Part shown: positions 25,592 to 32,863 of the stretch, one piece after another | How the letters are laid out: the number at the start of each line of letters is the position of its first letter | Numbering within the stretch: the first letter of the stretch is position 1 | Source: an uncultured Candidatus Melainabacteria bacterium | Lineage (GTDB): Bacteria > Cyanobacteriota > Vampirovibrionia > Gastranaerophilales > Gastranaerophilaceae | Direction: 5' to 3' | Assembly: GCA_934757155.1 (NCBI GenBank) | Contig: CAKVLI010000015.1 | Location: forward strand, 1 to 37,091 | DNA: 37,091 nt | Program-made: the position numbers and the translations under genes | The notes under the pieces: generated by a model | Told to the model about the DNA's origin: nothing | Database searches by the model: none | Seen by the model: only the letters and a program-made list of their open reading frames with translations

Positions 25592-26348
25592 CTACGTAAC
25601 AAATGCTATTAATTTAAAATCCTATAACCTGAATGATGCAGACAAAATAATCGTAATGTACTCAAAAGACAACGGTCTCATCAGAGGCGTTGCAAAGGGT
25701 ATAAAAAAGCCTACAAGTAAACTCGGTGCAAGAATGGATTTGTTGGTAGCTAACACTTTGCAATTGCTTAAAGGAAAATCTATGGACACGGTTGTTCAAG
25801 CTCAAACCTTGAATAATTTTAGAAAATCCAGAGAAGATATCAATAAATTGATGCTATCTTCCTACATTTCCGAGCTTGTAATGAACTTTGGAGAAGGCTC
25901 GGAGTCAGCATCAGCCGAAATTTATGAGCTGTTATATAAAGCCTTAAACAGGATTTCAGAAGCTGCTGATAAAAAAGATGCCTTAATTGCGGTTATTAAG
26001 TTCCAGTTGAAAATCTTACTCATTATGGGCTTCTGCGTAGAGCTTGACTCTTGTCTTTGCTGCAGAGAACAGGTTTTGAATGAAGATATGTATTTCTCTT
26101 CAAGCATGGGCGGAATTATTTGCAAAGAATGCAATGAAACTCTGGGGGTCAAACTCAGGATGAATTACAAAATCAGAGATTTTCTGCAAGCGATGTTACA
26201 GTTTGATTTTGATTACAAAAGCGATTATGACAGAAAAGCTACAGAAAAAGTATGTGATGTATGTTTCAATTTGTTAGATGAATACATAAGAATTCACACT
26301 AATAAAAAACAAAAATCCGCAAAAGTATTAAAGGAGCTGGTTATATAA
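25581..26348 (+). CDS. recO: DNA recombination/repair protein RecO
   Basis: A 255-residue RecF-pathway mediator that loads RecA and anneals single-stranded DNA. The N-terminal OB-fold (NYVTNAINLKSYNLNDADKI, then VYSKDNGLIRGVAKGIKKP with the conserved GxRxx basic region) is followed by a helical domain and a zinc finger with CLCC and CKEC pairs (about residues 156-197). The ATG at 25581 lies inside the end of pilT, with AAGGAA upstream. The stop codon overlaps the next ATG by one base. This pair with pilT is unusual, and recR and recF are not nearby. Confidence 0.9.
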   Translation: MKSNYVTNAINLKSYNLNDADKIIVMYSKDNGLIRGVAKGIKKPTSKLGARMDLLVANTLQLLKGKSMDTVVQAQTLNNFRKSREDINKLMLSSYISELVMNFGEGSESASAEIYELLYKALNRISEAADKKDALIAVIKFQLKILLIMGFCVELDSCLCCREQVLNEDMYFSSSMGGIICKECNETLGVKLRMNYKIRDFLQAMLQFDFDYKSDYDRKATEKVCDVCFNLLDEYIRIHTNKKQKSAKVLKELVI

Positions 26349-27046
26349 TGTTAAAAATAGCTCACTTATATCCCAAATTGTTAAACATATACGGTGATGG
26401 CGGAAACATTCTCACATTAAAAAAAAGATGTGAATGGCGAGGGATTGAAGTTCAGATAGACGAAATTGATGTAGGTGACAGCATTGGAGAACACGACATC
26501 TATTTTATGGGCGGTGGACAAGATTTACAACAAATTGAGGTTTCTAAAGAACTCCAAAAACATAAAGATTTTCTCACAGTAGAGCGCGACAGAGGTGCAG
26601 TATTTTTGGGTATTTGCGGCGGTTACCAGTTAATGGGGCATTATTATCAGCCTCACAATGGAGAACGTCTGCAAGGAATCAGCCTTTTAGACGCATATAC
26701 AGTTGCGGGAGATAAAAGGTTTATAGGAAATGTCACCGTGGAAACAGATTTGGTAACACCAAACACGCTTGTAGGGTTTGAAAACCACAGCGGGCTCACT
26801 TATCTTCAAGGGGATACAAAGCCTATCGGGGAAATGGTTGTCGGAAACGGAAATAACGGCGTTGACAAAACCGAAGGTGCAAGATTTAAAAATGTTTTTG
26901 GAACTTATATGCACGGCTCATTCTTACCGAAGAATGTACATTTTGCGGATTATATGCTTGAACTGGCTCTAAACACAAAGCTCGAACCGATTAATGATGA
27001 GATTGAAACTAAAACCCACAACAATTTAGTCGGTAAAAAATATTAG
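26348..27046 (+). CDS. gatD: GatD-like lipid II glutaminase subunit (CobB/CobQ-type amidotransferase)
   Basis: A 232-residue class I glutamine amidotransferase-like protein of the GatD type, which supplies ammonia to MurT for amidating the D-Glu of lipid II. Nucleophile Cys90 lies in LGICGGYQLMG, and His189 in TYMHGSF; these match the family catalytic positions. NIYGDGGNILTLKKRC is a typical GatD N-terminus. MurT is not next to it, which is unusual, as the two genes are commonly adjacent. The ATG shares its A with the recO stop (ATAATG), with AAGGAG just upstream. It is convergent with uppS, another cell-wall precursor gene. Confidence 0.88.
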   Translation: MLKIAHLYPKLLNIYGDGGNILTLKKRCEWRGIEVQIDEIDVGDSIGEHDIYFMGGGQDLQQIEVSKELQKHKDFLTVERDRGAVFLGICGGYQLMGHYYQPHNGERLQGISLLDAYTVAGDKRFIGNVTVETDLVTPNTLVGFENHSGLTYLQGDTKPIGEMVVGNGNNGVDKTEGARFKNVFGTYMHGSFLPKNVHFADYMLELALNTKLEPINDEIETKTHNNLVGKKY

Positions 27047-27047
27047 T

Positions 27048-27752
27048 TTATACACCAAACCTTCTGTTTCTGTGATTAAATTCCAACACACATTGGGTTA
27101 GCAATTCTTTGTCGAAATCAGGCCAGAATGTATCAAGAACAAGAATTTCCGAGTACGCAATCTGCCATAACAAATAGTTAGAAATTCTCATCTCTCCGCC
27201 GGTTCTTATCAACAAATCCGGATCCGGAATATCCTTTGTATAAAGATGATTAGTAATCGTTTCTTCTGTAATATCAGTTATACCTTCATTCACAATCTCT
27301 TTTACCGCACGTACAATCTCTGCACGGGAACCGTAATTGAAAGCTATCTGCAAATGAACTCCTGTGTTATTTTTAGTAGTCTCGACTGATTTTTTAAGAA
27401 TTTTTTGCAACTTACTGCTTAGTTGAGTAATATCACCGATGAAAGAAATTACCACATTGTTTTCGTGCATTTCCTTCAATTCGTTTTGGAGAGTCACACC
27501 GAGAAGATTCATCAAGAAGTTAACTTCTTCCGGTTTACGATTCCAATTCTCGGTTGAAAAGGCATACACAGTAAGGTATTTTATTCCGAAATCATCACAC
27601 GCGCGCATTGTACGCTTCAATGCCTCGACACCTTTTTTATGTCCGACTGCTGAAGGCAAGTTACGTTTTTCTGCCCAGCGTCTGTTACCATCCATAATAA
27701 TTGCAATGTGTTTTAAATCATTTTCCTTAACTATTTCTCTAATCTTTTCCAT
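27048..27752 (-). CDS. uppS: isoprenyl transferase (undecaprenyl diphosphate synthase)
   Basis: A 234-residue cis-prenyltransferase that makes the C55 lipid carrier for peptidoglycan and other polymers. Catalytic Asp21 lies in MDGNRRWA (residues 20-27), followed by GHKKGVEALKR, YLTVYAFSTENWNR, IAFNYGSRAEIVRA and the DPDLLIRTGGEMRISNYLLWQIAYSE segment, all conserved. The start at 27752 is chosen because GAGG lies upstream and because it matches normal family length; it overlaps the upstream gene end by 14 nt. It is the last gene of a three-gene operon. Confidence 0.95.
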   Translation of the reverse strand: MEKIREIVKENDLKHIAIIMDGNRRWAEKRNLPSAVGHKKGVEALKRTMRACDDFGIKYLTVYAFSTENWNRKPEEVNFLMNLLGVTLQNELKEMHENNVVISFIGDITQLSSKLQKILKKSVETTKNNTGVHLQIAFNYGSRAEIVRAVKEIVNEGITDITEETITNHLYTKDIPDPDLLIRTGGEMRISNYLLWQIAYSEILVLDTFWPDFDKELLTQCVLEFNHRNRRFGV

Positions 27753-28350
27753 ATTCTGCCTCAAGCATTTCAAAAACCTTAAATACAGGTTCTACCAATT
27801 TCTCCACATCCACTGTTTCATCTAATTCCAAAGTTATGGTAGGAATTTTTCTTTCAATTCCCGCCCACGTTCCGAAACTTCCCGGCGTCGGATAACCGAT
27901 ATTTTTTTCAACGGGATACCCAATTATACCAGAAATCTTTTCAGAAATCACCCTCGCATCCTCACCACCATCATAGTTTACGATTTTGTATGGCGCATGA
28001 AGTGTTAATATAAGCTTAGGTGAGTACTTTTCTACGACATTAACAACGAACTTAGTTTCTTCTTCGCTCGCCGGAGAATTTCCGCCGAAATAATCATCCT
28101 CGATATTCGTGAGTTCCCAATTTTTTGTAGGAAAATTCCTATTCAAATCCACACCGTTTGAATTTTTTCTTGTTCCTTTTTGATATCCAGTTTCATTAAG
28201 ACAAGGCAAAAGTAACAAGTTTGTATTTTTGTGAGTTTCATAATATTTTTCTATCAAAAACTTGCCTTGAGGTTCATCACCGTGAAAAACCCCAATAACT
28301 AATACCTTTGGACGATTTAAATTTCCTATGAGTTCCATTCGTTCAAGCAC
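27739..28350 (-). CDS. M14-type zinc carboxypeptidase, MpaA-like murein peptide amidase
   Basis: A 203-residue minimal zinc carboxypeptidase similar to MpaA, which removes meso-diaminopimelate from murein peptides. Zinc ligands and catalytic residues are visible: HGDE (His23, Glu26), His118 in LTLHAPY, and Glu175 in TITLELDE; NGVDLNRNFP (66-74) forms the substrate carboxylate site. No signal peptide, as for cytoplasmic murein recycling enzymes. The start is GTG at 28350, next to the stop of the upstream gene; ATG at 28338 is an alternative. The distinction from the aspartoacylase-like subfamily is uncertain. Confidence 0.85.
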   Translation of the reverse strand: MLERMELIGNLNRPKVLVIGVFHGDEPQGKFLIEKYYETHKNTNLLLLPCLNETGYQKGTRKNSNGVDLNRNFPTKNWELTNIEDDYFGGNSPASEEETKFVVNVVEKYSPKLILTLHAPYKIVNYDGGEDARVISEKISGIIGYPVEKNIGYPTPGSFGTWAGIERKIPTITLELDETVDVEKLVEPVFKVFEMLEAEYGKD

Positions 28351-29589
28351 CTATGGTTTCAAGACCGCCAATACAAAATCATCCGTAAAGTATTTATTCG
28401 CACACTCCTTAAGCTGTGCCGGGGTAACCGCTCTGACTGCATCAATGAGTGCATTCTGATAATCAAAAGGTTTGCCGTTGATTGAATAATACGCCATTAA
28501 ATTAGCCTGTTGAGAGTTTGTTTCTGTCAAGAACTGCATTTTGCCGATAAGGTTATTTTTTGCATTATGTAATTCTTCTTCACCGACCTCAATATTTTTA
28601 ATCTTTTCAATTTCTTCTTTAAAGCCCGCTATTGAAGTTTCTATATTAGAAGGCTCTGTTCCGATATAAATACTAAACACAGCACATTTTGAAAAACTTT
28701 CGCAAGAAGTTCGAACCGTATATGCCAAACCTTTTTTCTCTCTTAGTTCAAGGAATAGTCTTGAAGAAAGACCGCTTGCACCGAGAATAATATTCAGAAG
28801 TTTTAAGCATGCATAATCATCGCTTCCGATAGTTGGAACAAGCCAACCTTGCAAGATTTGAGCCTGCTGAGCGTCCTCTTTAATTAATTCGGCATACTCA
28901 TTTTTTAAAGCATCAGGTTTTGAAATTTCGGGATTTACCCCCTCGGGATTTACCCCCACAAGATTTACCCCTTCGGATTTTGGCAATTCGCCTAAATATT
29001 TGTTTAAAAGATTTTCGGCATAATTGTCATCAATATCTCCAACTAAAACCAAAGTTTTGTTAGAAGTTCTTAAAATCTCATCATACGCATTTTTAACACT
29101 TTCCGGAGTTACGTTATCAATCTCATTCAAAATATTTGTGTAACAATGTCCGTAAAAATGATTTTTGAAAATTGTTCTTGTAAACAGGTCTGAAACTTTC
29201 ACACGAGCTGAATCCAACTCTGCCATAAGCTCACCCTTTAGAAGGGTTCTTTCTTTCTCAATTTCTGCGAAAGTTGAATTTTTGATAATATCAGAAAGAA
29301 TTGACAATGCGTATTCGAAATCCTCGTTCAAGCAAACAAATTTCAAACGCAAATAATCAAATTTCATCTCAGTAGTCAAACTGATTGCATTCTCGTCCAA
29401 AATCGCTGATAACTCTTCGGATGAGTACTTTTTAGTACCTTTCATCAAGAGTCTTGACATGAGTAAGTACTCACCTGCGTATTTTTCGGGTTTATTAATC
29501 GATAAATTCAAACACAAAGCCGTTCTAGGAGTATTTGAATTTCTTTTTATACAAGTATTAATTCCGTTTACAAGCTTTAAATCTCTCAT
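28351..29589 (-). CDS. M16-type peptidase-like protein lacking the zinc motif
   Basis: A 412-residue protein of the M16 (pitrilysin/insulinase, PqqL/ MPP-like) fold. The zinc-binding HxxEH of the active family should stand where this protein has EYLLMSRLLMKGT (residues 40-52), so it lacks both His and Glu and is predicted inactive. The C-terminal half keeps the partner-domain pattern LREKKGLAYTVRTSCESF. Such inactive subunits usually pair with an active M16 protein, which is not in the window. A 15-bp GGGGTAAAT-type repeat, three copies in frame (28971-28933), encodes GVNLV/GVNPE/GVNPE (about residues 206-220). The ATG follows a -10 box by 6 nt without a ribosome binding site. Confidence 0.85.
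   Translation of the reverse strand: MRDLKLVNGINTCIKRNSNTPRTALCLNLSINKPEKYAGEYLLMSRLLMKGTKKYSSEELSAILDENAISLTTEMKFDYLRLKFVCLNEDFEYALSILSDIIKNSTFAEIEKERTLLKGELMAELDSARVKVSDLFTRTIFKNHFYGHCYTNILNEIDNVTPESVKNAYDEILRTSNKTLVLVGDIDDNYAENLLNKYLGELPKSEGVNLVGVNPEGVNPEISKPDALKNEYAELIKEDAQQAQILQGWLVPTIGSDDYACLKLLNIILGASGLSSRLFLELREKKGLAYTVRTSCESFSKCAVFSIYIGTEPSNIETSIAGFKEEIEKIKNIEVGEEELHNAKNNLIGKMQFLTETNSQQANLMAYYSINGKPFDYQNALIDAVRAVTPAQLKECANKYFTDDFVLAVLKP
28933..28971 (-). repeat. three in-frame 15-bp GGGGTAAAT-type repeats inside the M16-like gene
   Basis: GGGGTAAATCTTGTG, GGGGTAAATCCCGAG and GGGGTAAATCCCGAA lie head to tail with a 15-bp period, the GGGGTAAAT cores at 28971-28963, 28956-28948 and 28941-28933. 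The reading frame GGG GTA AAT avoids the TAA stop. The repeats sit in an interdomain linker. Confidence 0.8.
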
Positions 29590-29595
29590 ACTATG

Positions 29596-29624
29596 ATTAA
29601 ATCACAAAACAATAAGCTTTTCAA
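29596..29624 (-). promoter_or_regulatory. promoter of the M16-M14-uppS operon, leaderless type
   Basis: On the minus strand, TTGAAA (29624-29619), a 17-nt spacer and TTTAAT (29601-29596) with TG before it. Only 6 nt separate it from the ATG at 29589, so the first transcribed base would be at or next to the start codon. Confidence 0.6.
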
Positions 29625-29735
29625 CGGAAATTTGGTACTAAATTTAACCGCCTTGAATTTTACTTGTCTTTGTAATATTTTAAAGGGGTAATGAGGGAAT
29701 ATTAATCCCTGAGGATACAAAGAAGGAGAACTCAC

Positions 29736-30695
29736 ATGAGTGAAAGAAAATTAGTCGGAACACAAGAGATGTTCAAAAAAGCACTCGCAGGCGGTTACGC
29801 TATTGGTGCTTACAATGTTAACAACATGGAAATTTTGCAAGGTATTGCAGAAGCCGCTGAAGAAACTCGTTCACCAATCATTTTGCAAGTTTCAGCAGGT
29901 GCAAGAAAATATGCTAACCAAACATATTTGATTAAATTGGTTGAAGCAGCTTTGGCTACAACTACAGTTCCTATAGCACTTCACTTAGATCACGGTGCTG
30001 ATTTCGAAATCTGTAAAGCTTGTATCGATGGCGGTTTCTCATCAGTTATGATCGATGGTTCAAGATTCCCATTCGAAGAAAACGTAGCAGTAACTAAGAA
30101 AGTTGTTGAATACGCTCACGAAAGAGGAGTTTCAGTTGAAGCTGAACTCGGTAAACTTGCCGGTGTTGAAGATGACGTTAAAGTTTCTGACAAAGATGCT
30201 AAATATACTAACGTTCACGAAGCAGTTGAATTTGTTAAACAAACAGGTTGTGATTCATTAGCAATCGCTATCGGTACTTCACATGGTGCTTACAAATTCA
30301 AAGGTGAAGCTAAATTAGACTTCGAAAGATTGGCTGAAATCAAAGCTGCTCTTAAAGAAGCTGGTTTCGGTGATTACCCAATCGTTCTTCACGGTTCATC
30401 ATCAGTTCCAAAAGAATTTGTTGCTAAATGTAATAAATACGGCGGAAACCTTCCTGATGCACAAGGTGTTCCTGAAGAAATGCTTAACTACGCTTCTAAA
30501 CACGGTGTTGCTAAAATCAATATCGATACAGACTTGAGATTGGCAATGACTTCTACAATCAGAGAGTTCTTTGTTGAACACCCTGAAAAATTTGACCCAC
30601 GTGAATACATGGGACCAGGTAGAACAGCCGTTAAAGAAATGGTTATGCACAAAATGAGAGATGTATTAGGAACAGCCGGTCACGCTGATGACTAA
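29736..30695 (+). CDS. fba: class II fructose-bisphosphate aldolase
   Basis: A 319-residue zinc aldolase that splits fructose-1,6-bisphosphate into glyceraldehyde-3-phosphate and dihydroxyacetone phosphate in glycolysis and gluconeogenesis. Asp85 and His86 (HLDHGAD), Glu138 (VEAELG), His183 (GTSHGAYKF) and His219 (VLHGSSS) are in the family positions. Length is normal. AGAAGGAG gives a strong ribosome binding site, and codon use looks unusually repetitive (GAA, AAA, GGT, GCT), consistent with high expression. It is followed by a strong terminator and stands alone. A GGGGTAATG string (29685-29693) lies upstream. Confidence 0.95.
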   Translation: MSERKLVGTQEMFKKALAGGYAIGAYNVNNMEILQGIAEAAEETRSPIILQVSAGARKYANQTYLIKLVEAALATTTVPIALHLDHGADFEICKACIDGGFSSVMIDGSRFPFEENVAVTKKVVEYAHERGVSVEAELGKLAGVEDDVKVSDKDAKYTNVHEAVEFVKQTGCDSLAIAIGTSHGAYKFKGEAKLDFERLAEIKAALKEAGFGDYPIVLHGSSSVPKEFVAKCNKYGGNLPDAQGVPEEMLNYASKHGVAKINIDTDLRLAMTSTIREFFVEHPEKFDPREYMGPGRTAVKEMVMHKMRDVLGTAGHADD

Positions 30696-30720
30696 TCAAT
30701 CTTGAAAAGATAACTATGAA

Positions 30721-30757
30721 GTCGCACTTTGGAAAATCCAAAGTGCGACTTTTTTTG
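30721..30757 (+). terminator. intrinsic terminator of fba
   Basis: A perfect 13-bp stem (30721-30733 with 30737-30749) with an AAA loop, then eight T residues (30750-30757). Confidence 0.9.
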
Positions 30758-30817
30758 TTTACCTTCACGAACTATAACATACGAATTTCTCATTTCTTTT
30801 ACCTTGCAAACATATTT

Positions 30818-30825
30818 TGTTACAA
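30818..30825 (+). promoter_or_regulatory. TGTTACA box upstream of the HExxH protein gene
   Basis: TTTTGTTACAAA surrounds this site, ending 79 nt before the ATG at 30903. Compare boxes near 58, 6290, 6361 and 12217. Confidence 0.35.
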
Positions 30826-30902
30826 ATAGAAACATAACAAGCAATTTTTAGGAAATAAAATACTTTATTAAAATACAGGAGATAGATATTAAGGAATTTT
30901 AT

Positions 30903-32078
30903 ATGGGGATACAAAAGTTAGGCTTAACACTTGCAGAACAGTGTGCTAAATATGCTAAAGCATCGGGAAAATCTAATATACTATTTACCAAAGACATGGC
31001 AAAAGGTATGAGTATTGAAGGCTTAAAGCTTGCACCCAGCTTAGATTATGATATGGTTACTTTTTCAAAAACATCCCCTTTTAGTGAAACTTTTGTCAAA
31101 TCATTGACTAAAATAAGAGGAAAGAACAAAACAGAAACCATAAAAAAAATAAAAGATGAAATATTAAGCAAAATGGGATATAAAAATCCAAGCGCATTTG
31201 AAGTTAAACCTCTTGGTTTTATGTTACAGGAAGATTTAATTGCTGCCGGTTTTGATCCTCATAGTTGTACATTGAATATTGGTAAAGAAATTTCAAATCT
31301 CAAAATAGAGAAACTAATTCCTGTTTTGTATCATGAACTGGATCACATGGATAAATTTGTAAAATTGTATAAAGCACTTGGAACTGAACAATTTAAAGCT
31401 TATACAAAAAAATTAATGGAATCTAATCTTCTAAATAAGGCATTGATTAAGGCAGGATTGCTTGATCTCGATAAATCTATAAATATTAATACTAAAGCCT
31501 ATGAAGCTTTGAGCAGAGATGTTAGTCTTGAAGGATTTGATGTAAAAAAATGGAGCAAAGCTTTTCGAGAATACACAGCAGTCGGCTCAAAATATTGCGA
31601 ACAGAAGAAATACTATGAGAACGCATTAGAAGTGGCTGCTTATGAGATTGAAACAGAAATAAAAAGACTACTGGGACAACCGACTGTAACCGTTAAAGAT
31701 TACTTTCCTTCTAATTATTCTAAAATGATTAATCTGCTAAAAAGGCAAGGTATAACAGATATTAATAAACAAGAGTCAACAATTGAAATGGCAATCAGTT
31801 GCAGTGAAGCTGAGGGATTAAATAAAAAAGCTTTAAAAGTTTTACAAAAAACTGCCCATGGAAGTGAATTAACATCCACTGAAGAAGAAATTATAGAGAA
31901 AGCGTACGAAAAGCTCAATTCCAGACTAATGTCTGATTATAAGCTTGCCCCTGACAACTTGCTTAAAACGAAACAAAAAATATACGAAAAAGCAGAATCT
32001 TATATTAGTAGAGGACTACTAACAATGCAAGAAATGATTGATGACTTGATAAAAGGGCTTAACCACAAAACGGCTTAG
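30903..32078 (+). CDS. unknown protein with HExxH metallopeptidase motif
   Basis: A 391-residue protein not recognised as a named family. The motif HELDH (residues 144-148, in LIPVLYHELDHMD) fits HExxH zinc metallopeptidases, preceded by a hydrophobic strand as in true active-site helices. A downstream glutamate that could be the third ligand lies in YENALEVAAYEIE (about 240-250), but this is only suggestive. The N-terminus (GLTLAEQCAKYAKASGKSNI) is helical with no signal peptide. The C-terminal 100 residues are charged and helical. AAGGAA precedes the ATG. An effector or housekeeping peptidase of a lineage-specific type is possible; function is unknown. Confidence 0.75.
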   Translation: MGIQKLGLTLAEQCAKYAKASGKSNILFTKDMAKGMSIEGLKLAPSLDYDMVTFSKTSPFSETFVKSLTKIRGKNKTETIKKIKDEILSKMGYKNPSAFEVKPLGFMLQEDLIAAGFDPHSCTLNIGKEISNLKIEKLIPVLYHELDHMDKFVKLYKALGTEQFKAYTKKLMESNLLNKALIKAGLLDLDKSININTKAYEALSRDVSLEGFDVKKWSKAFREYTAVGSKYCEQKKYYENALEVAAYEIETEIKRLLGQPTVTVKDYFPSNYSKMINLLKRQGITDINKQESTIEMAISCSEAEGLNKKALKVLQKTAHGSELTSTEEEIIEKAYEKLNSRLMSDYKLAPDNLLKTKQKIYEKAESYISRGLLTMQEMIDDLIKGLNHKTA

Positions 32079-32114
32079 ACTATAGATTGGGGGTTCTACC
32101 TCAAAATGCTTTAT

Positions 32115-32145
32115 CCTGCGATCCTTCGCTTACGCTCAGGATGAC
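32115..32145 (-). repeat. dispersed repeat (CATCCTGAGCG...GGATCGCAGG)
   Basis: The reverse complement reads GTCATCCTGAGCGTAAGCGAAGG then ATCGCAGG. It matches the left arm at 4159-4189 nearly exactly. Confidence 0.7.
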
Positions 32146-32191
32146 GGAAGTAAATTTCTTGGTCACTTGTTCATCTAGTCACTTGATTACT

Positions 32192-32301
32192 CAAATACGC
32201 CAAACTTGTAGTCACCACCCACAAGCCCAAATACATTTACCCCTTTACCCTAAAACACTTCAAACTGGTAGTTCCACCAACCAGCCAATTACATTTACCC
32301 C
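32192..32301 (-). repeat. GGGGTAAAT repeat array, two units in minus orientation
   Basis: Unit F starts at 32301 and unit G at 32243 (58 nt apart), each beginning GGGGTAAATGTA on the minus strand, with ACTAC at position 30 and 32 respectively. Unit F holds CTGGT/ACCAG arms. The ruvC stop codon TAA lies inside unit F. A cluster of CCC/GGG runs continues to 32310. Confidence 0.75.
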
Positions 32302-32768
32302 CCCACCCCTCGGGAGTGGCATATTGCTATCGCGATTGCGTCGACTGTGTCATCGAGTTTTGGGAGCTTGTCTGTTTGCAGAGTCAGGTGAACCATTCTG
32401 TCCACTTCTTTTTTCTCGGCACGCCCGTAACCTGTCAGAACTTGCTTTACTTCCATTGGAGTGTAGCTGTATGTTGGAATGCCGAATTTTTCTAGAACCG
32501 TAAGTATAACCCCGCGCGCCTCCGCAACAGGTATAATCGTTTTTTGGTTTTTAAAGAAAAACAGTTGTTCGACAGACGCGCAATCCGGCTGATATTTTTC
32601 AACAATTACGGATAAATCGTTATAAATCTCAAGCAGACGTTTTGAATCGTCTAATTTTTTGTCTGTCTGGATTGAACCTGATGTAATTAATTCTATATTA
32701 TCTCCCTCGACATCGATCATTCCGTAACCGACGATTGCCATGCCGGGGTCTATTCCTAATATCTTCAT
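32295..32768 (-). CDS. ruvC: Holliday junction resolvase RuvC
   Basis: A 157-residue crossover-junction endodeoxyribonuclease that cuts Holliday junctions during recombination. The RNase H-like active site is intact: Asp7 (ILGIDPG), Glu67 (VEQLFFFKN), and Asp140/Asp143 (DDTVDAIAIAICH). The ATG at 32768 is chosen because MKILGIDPG is the family start. A -10 box TATAAT ends 6 nt before it, so the mRNA may be leaderless. The last codons are GGG GGG TAA, which begin a GGGGTAAAT unit, adding Gly to the C-terminus. ruvA and ruvB are not in the window. Confidence 0.93.
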   Translation of the reverse strand: MKILGIDPGMAIVGYGMIDVEGDNIELITSGSIQTDKKLDDSKRLLEIYNDLSVIVEKYQPDCASVEQLFFFKNQKTIIPVAEARGVILTVLEKFGIPTYSYTPMEVKQVLTGYGRAEKKEVDRMVHLTLQTDKLPKLDDTVDAIAIAICHSRGVGG

Positions 32769-32774
32769 TCCTTG

Positions 32775-32804
32775 ATTATAGCATAATGTTGAACTTGTGG
32801 ACAA
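32775..32804 (-). promoter_or_regulatory. promoter of ruvC, leaderless type
   Basis: On the minus strand, TTGTCC, an 18-nt spacer, and TATAAT preceded by TGC (extended -10), 6 nt before the ATG at 32768. Confidence 0.6.
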
Positions 32805-32863
32805 AAAGAATTCTTCGCGCTATTATTAAAGTTGTTAAAATCGATTTTTTAAGGAAATATTAA

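Noticed and set aside
32087..32503. 138-codon ORF overlapping ruvC
   Set aside because: It overlaps the repeats and ruvC on the opposite strand, is Pro/Ser/Cys-rich and low in complexity, so it is a shadow.
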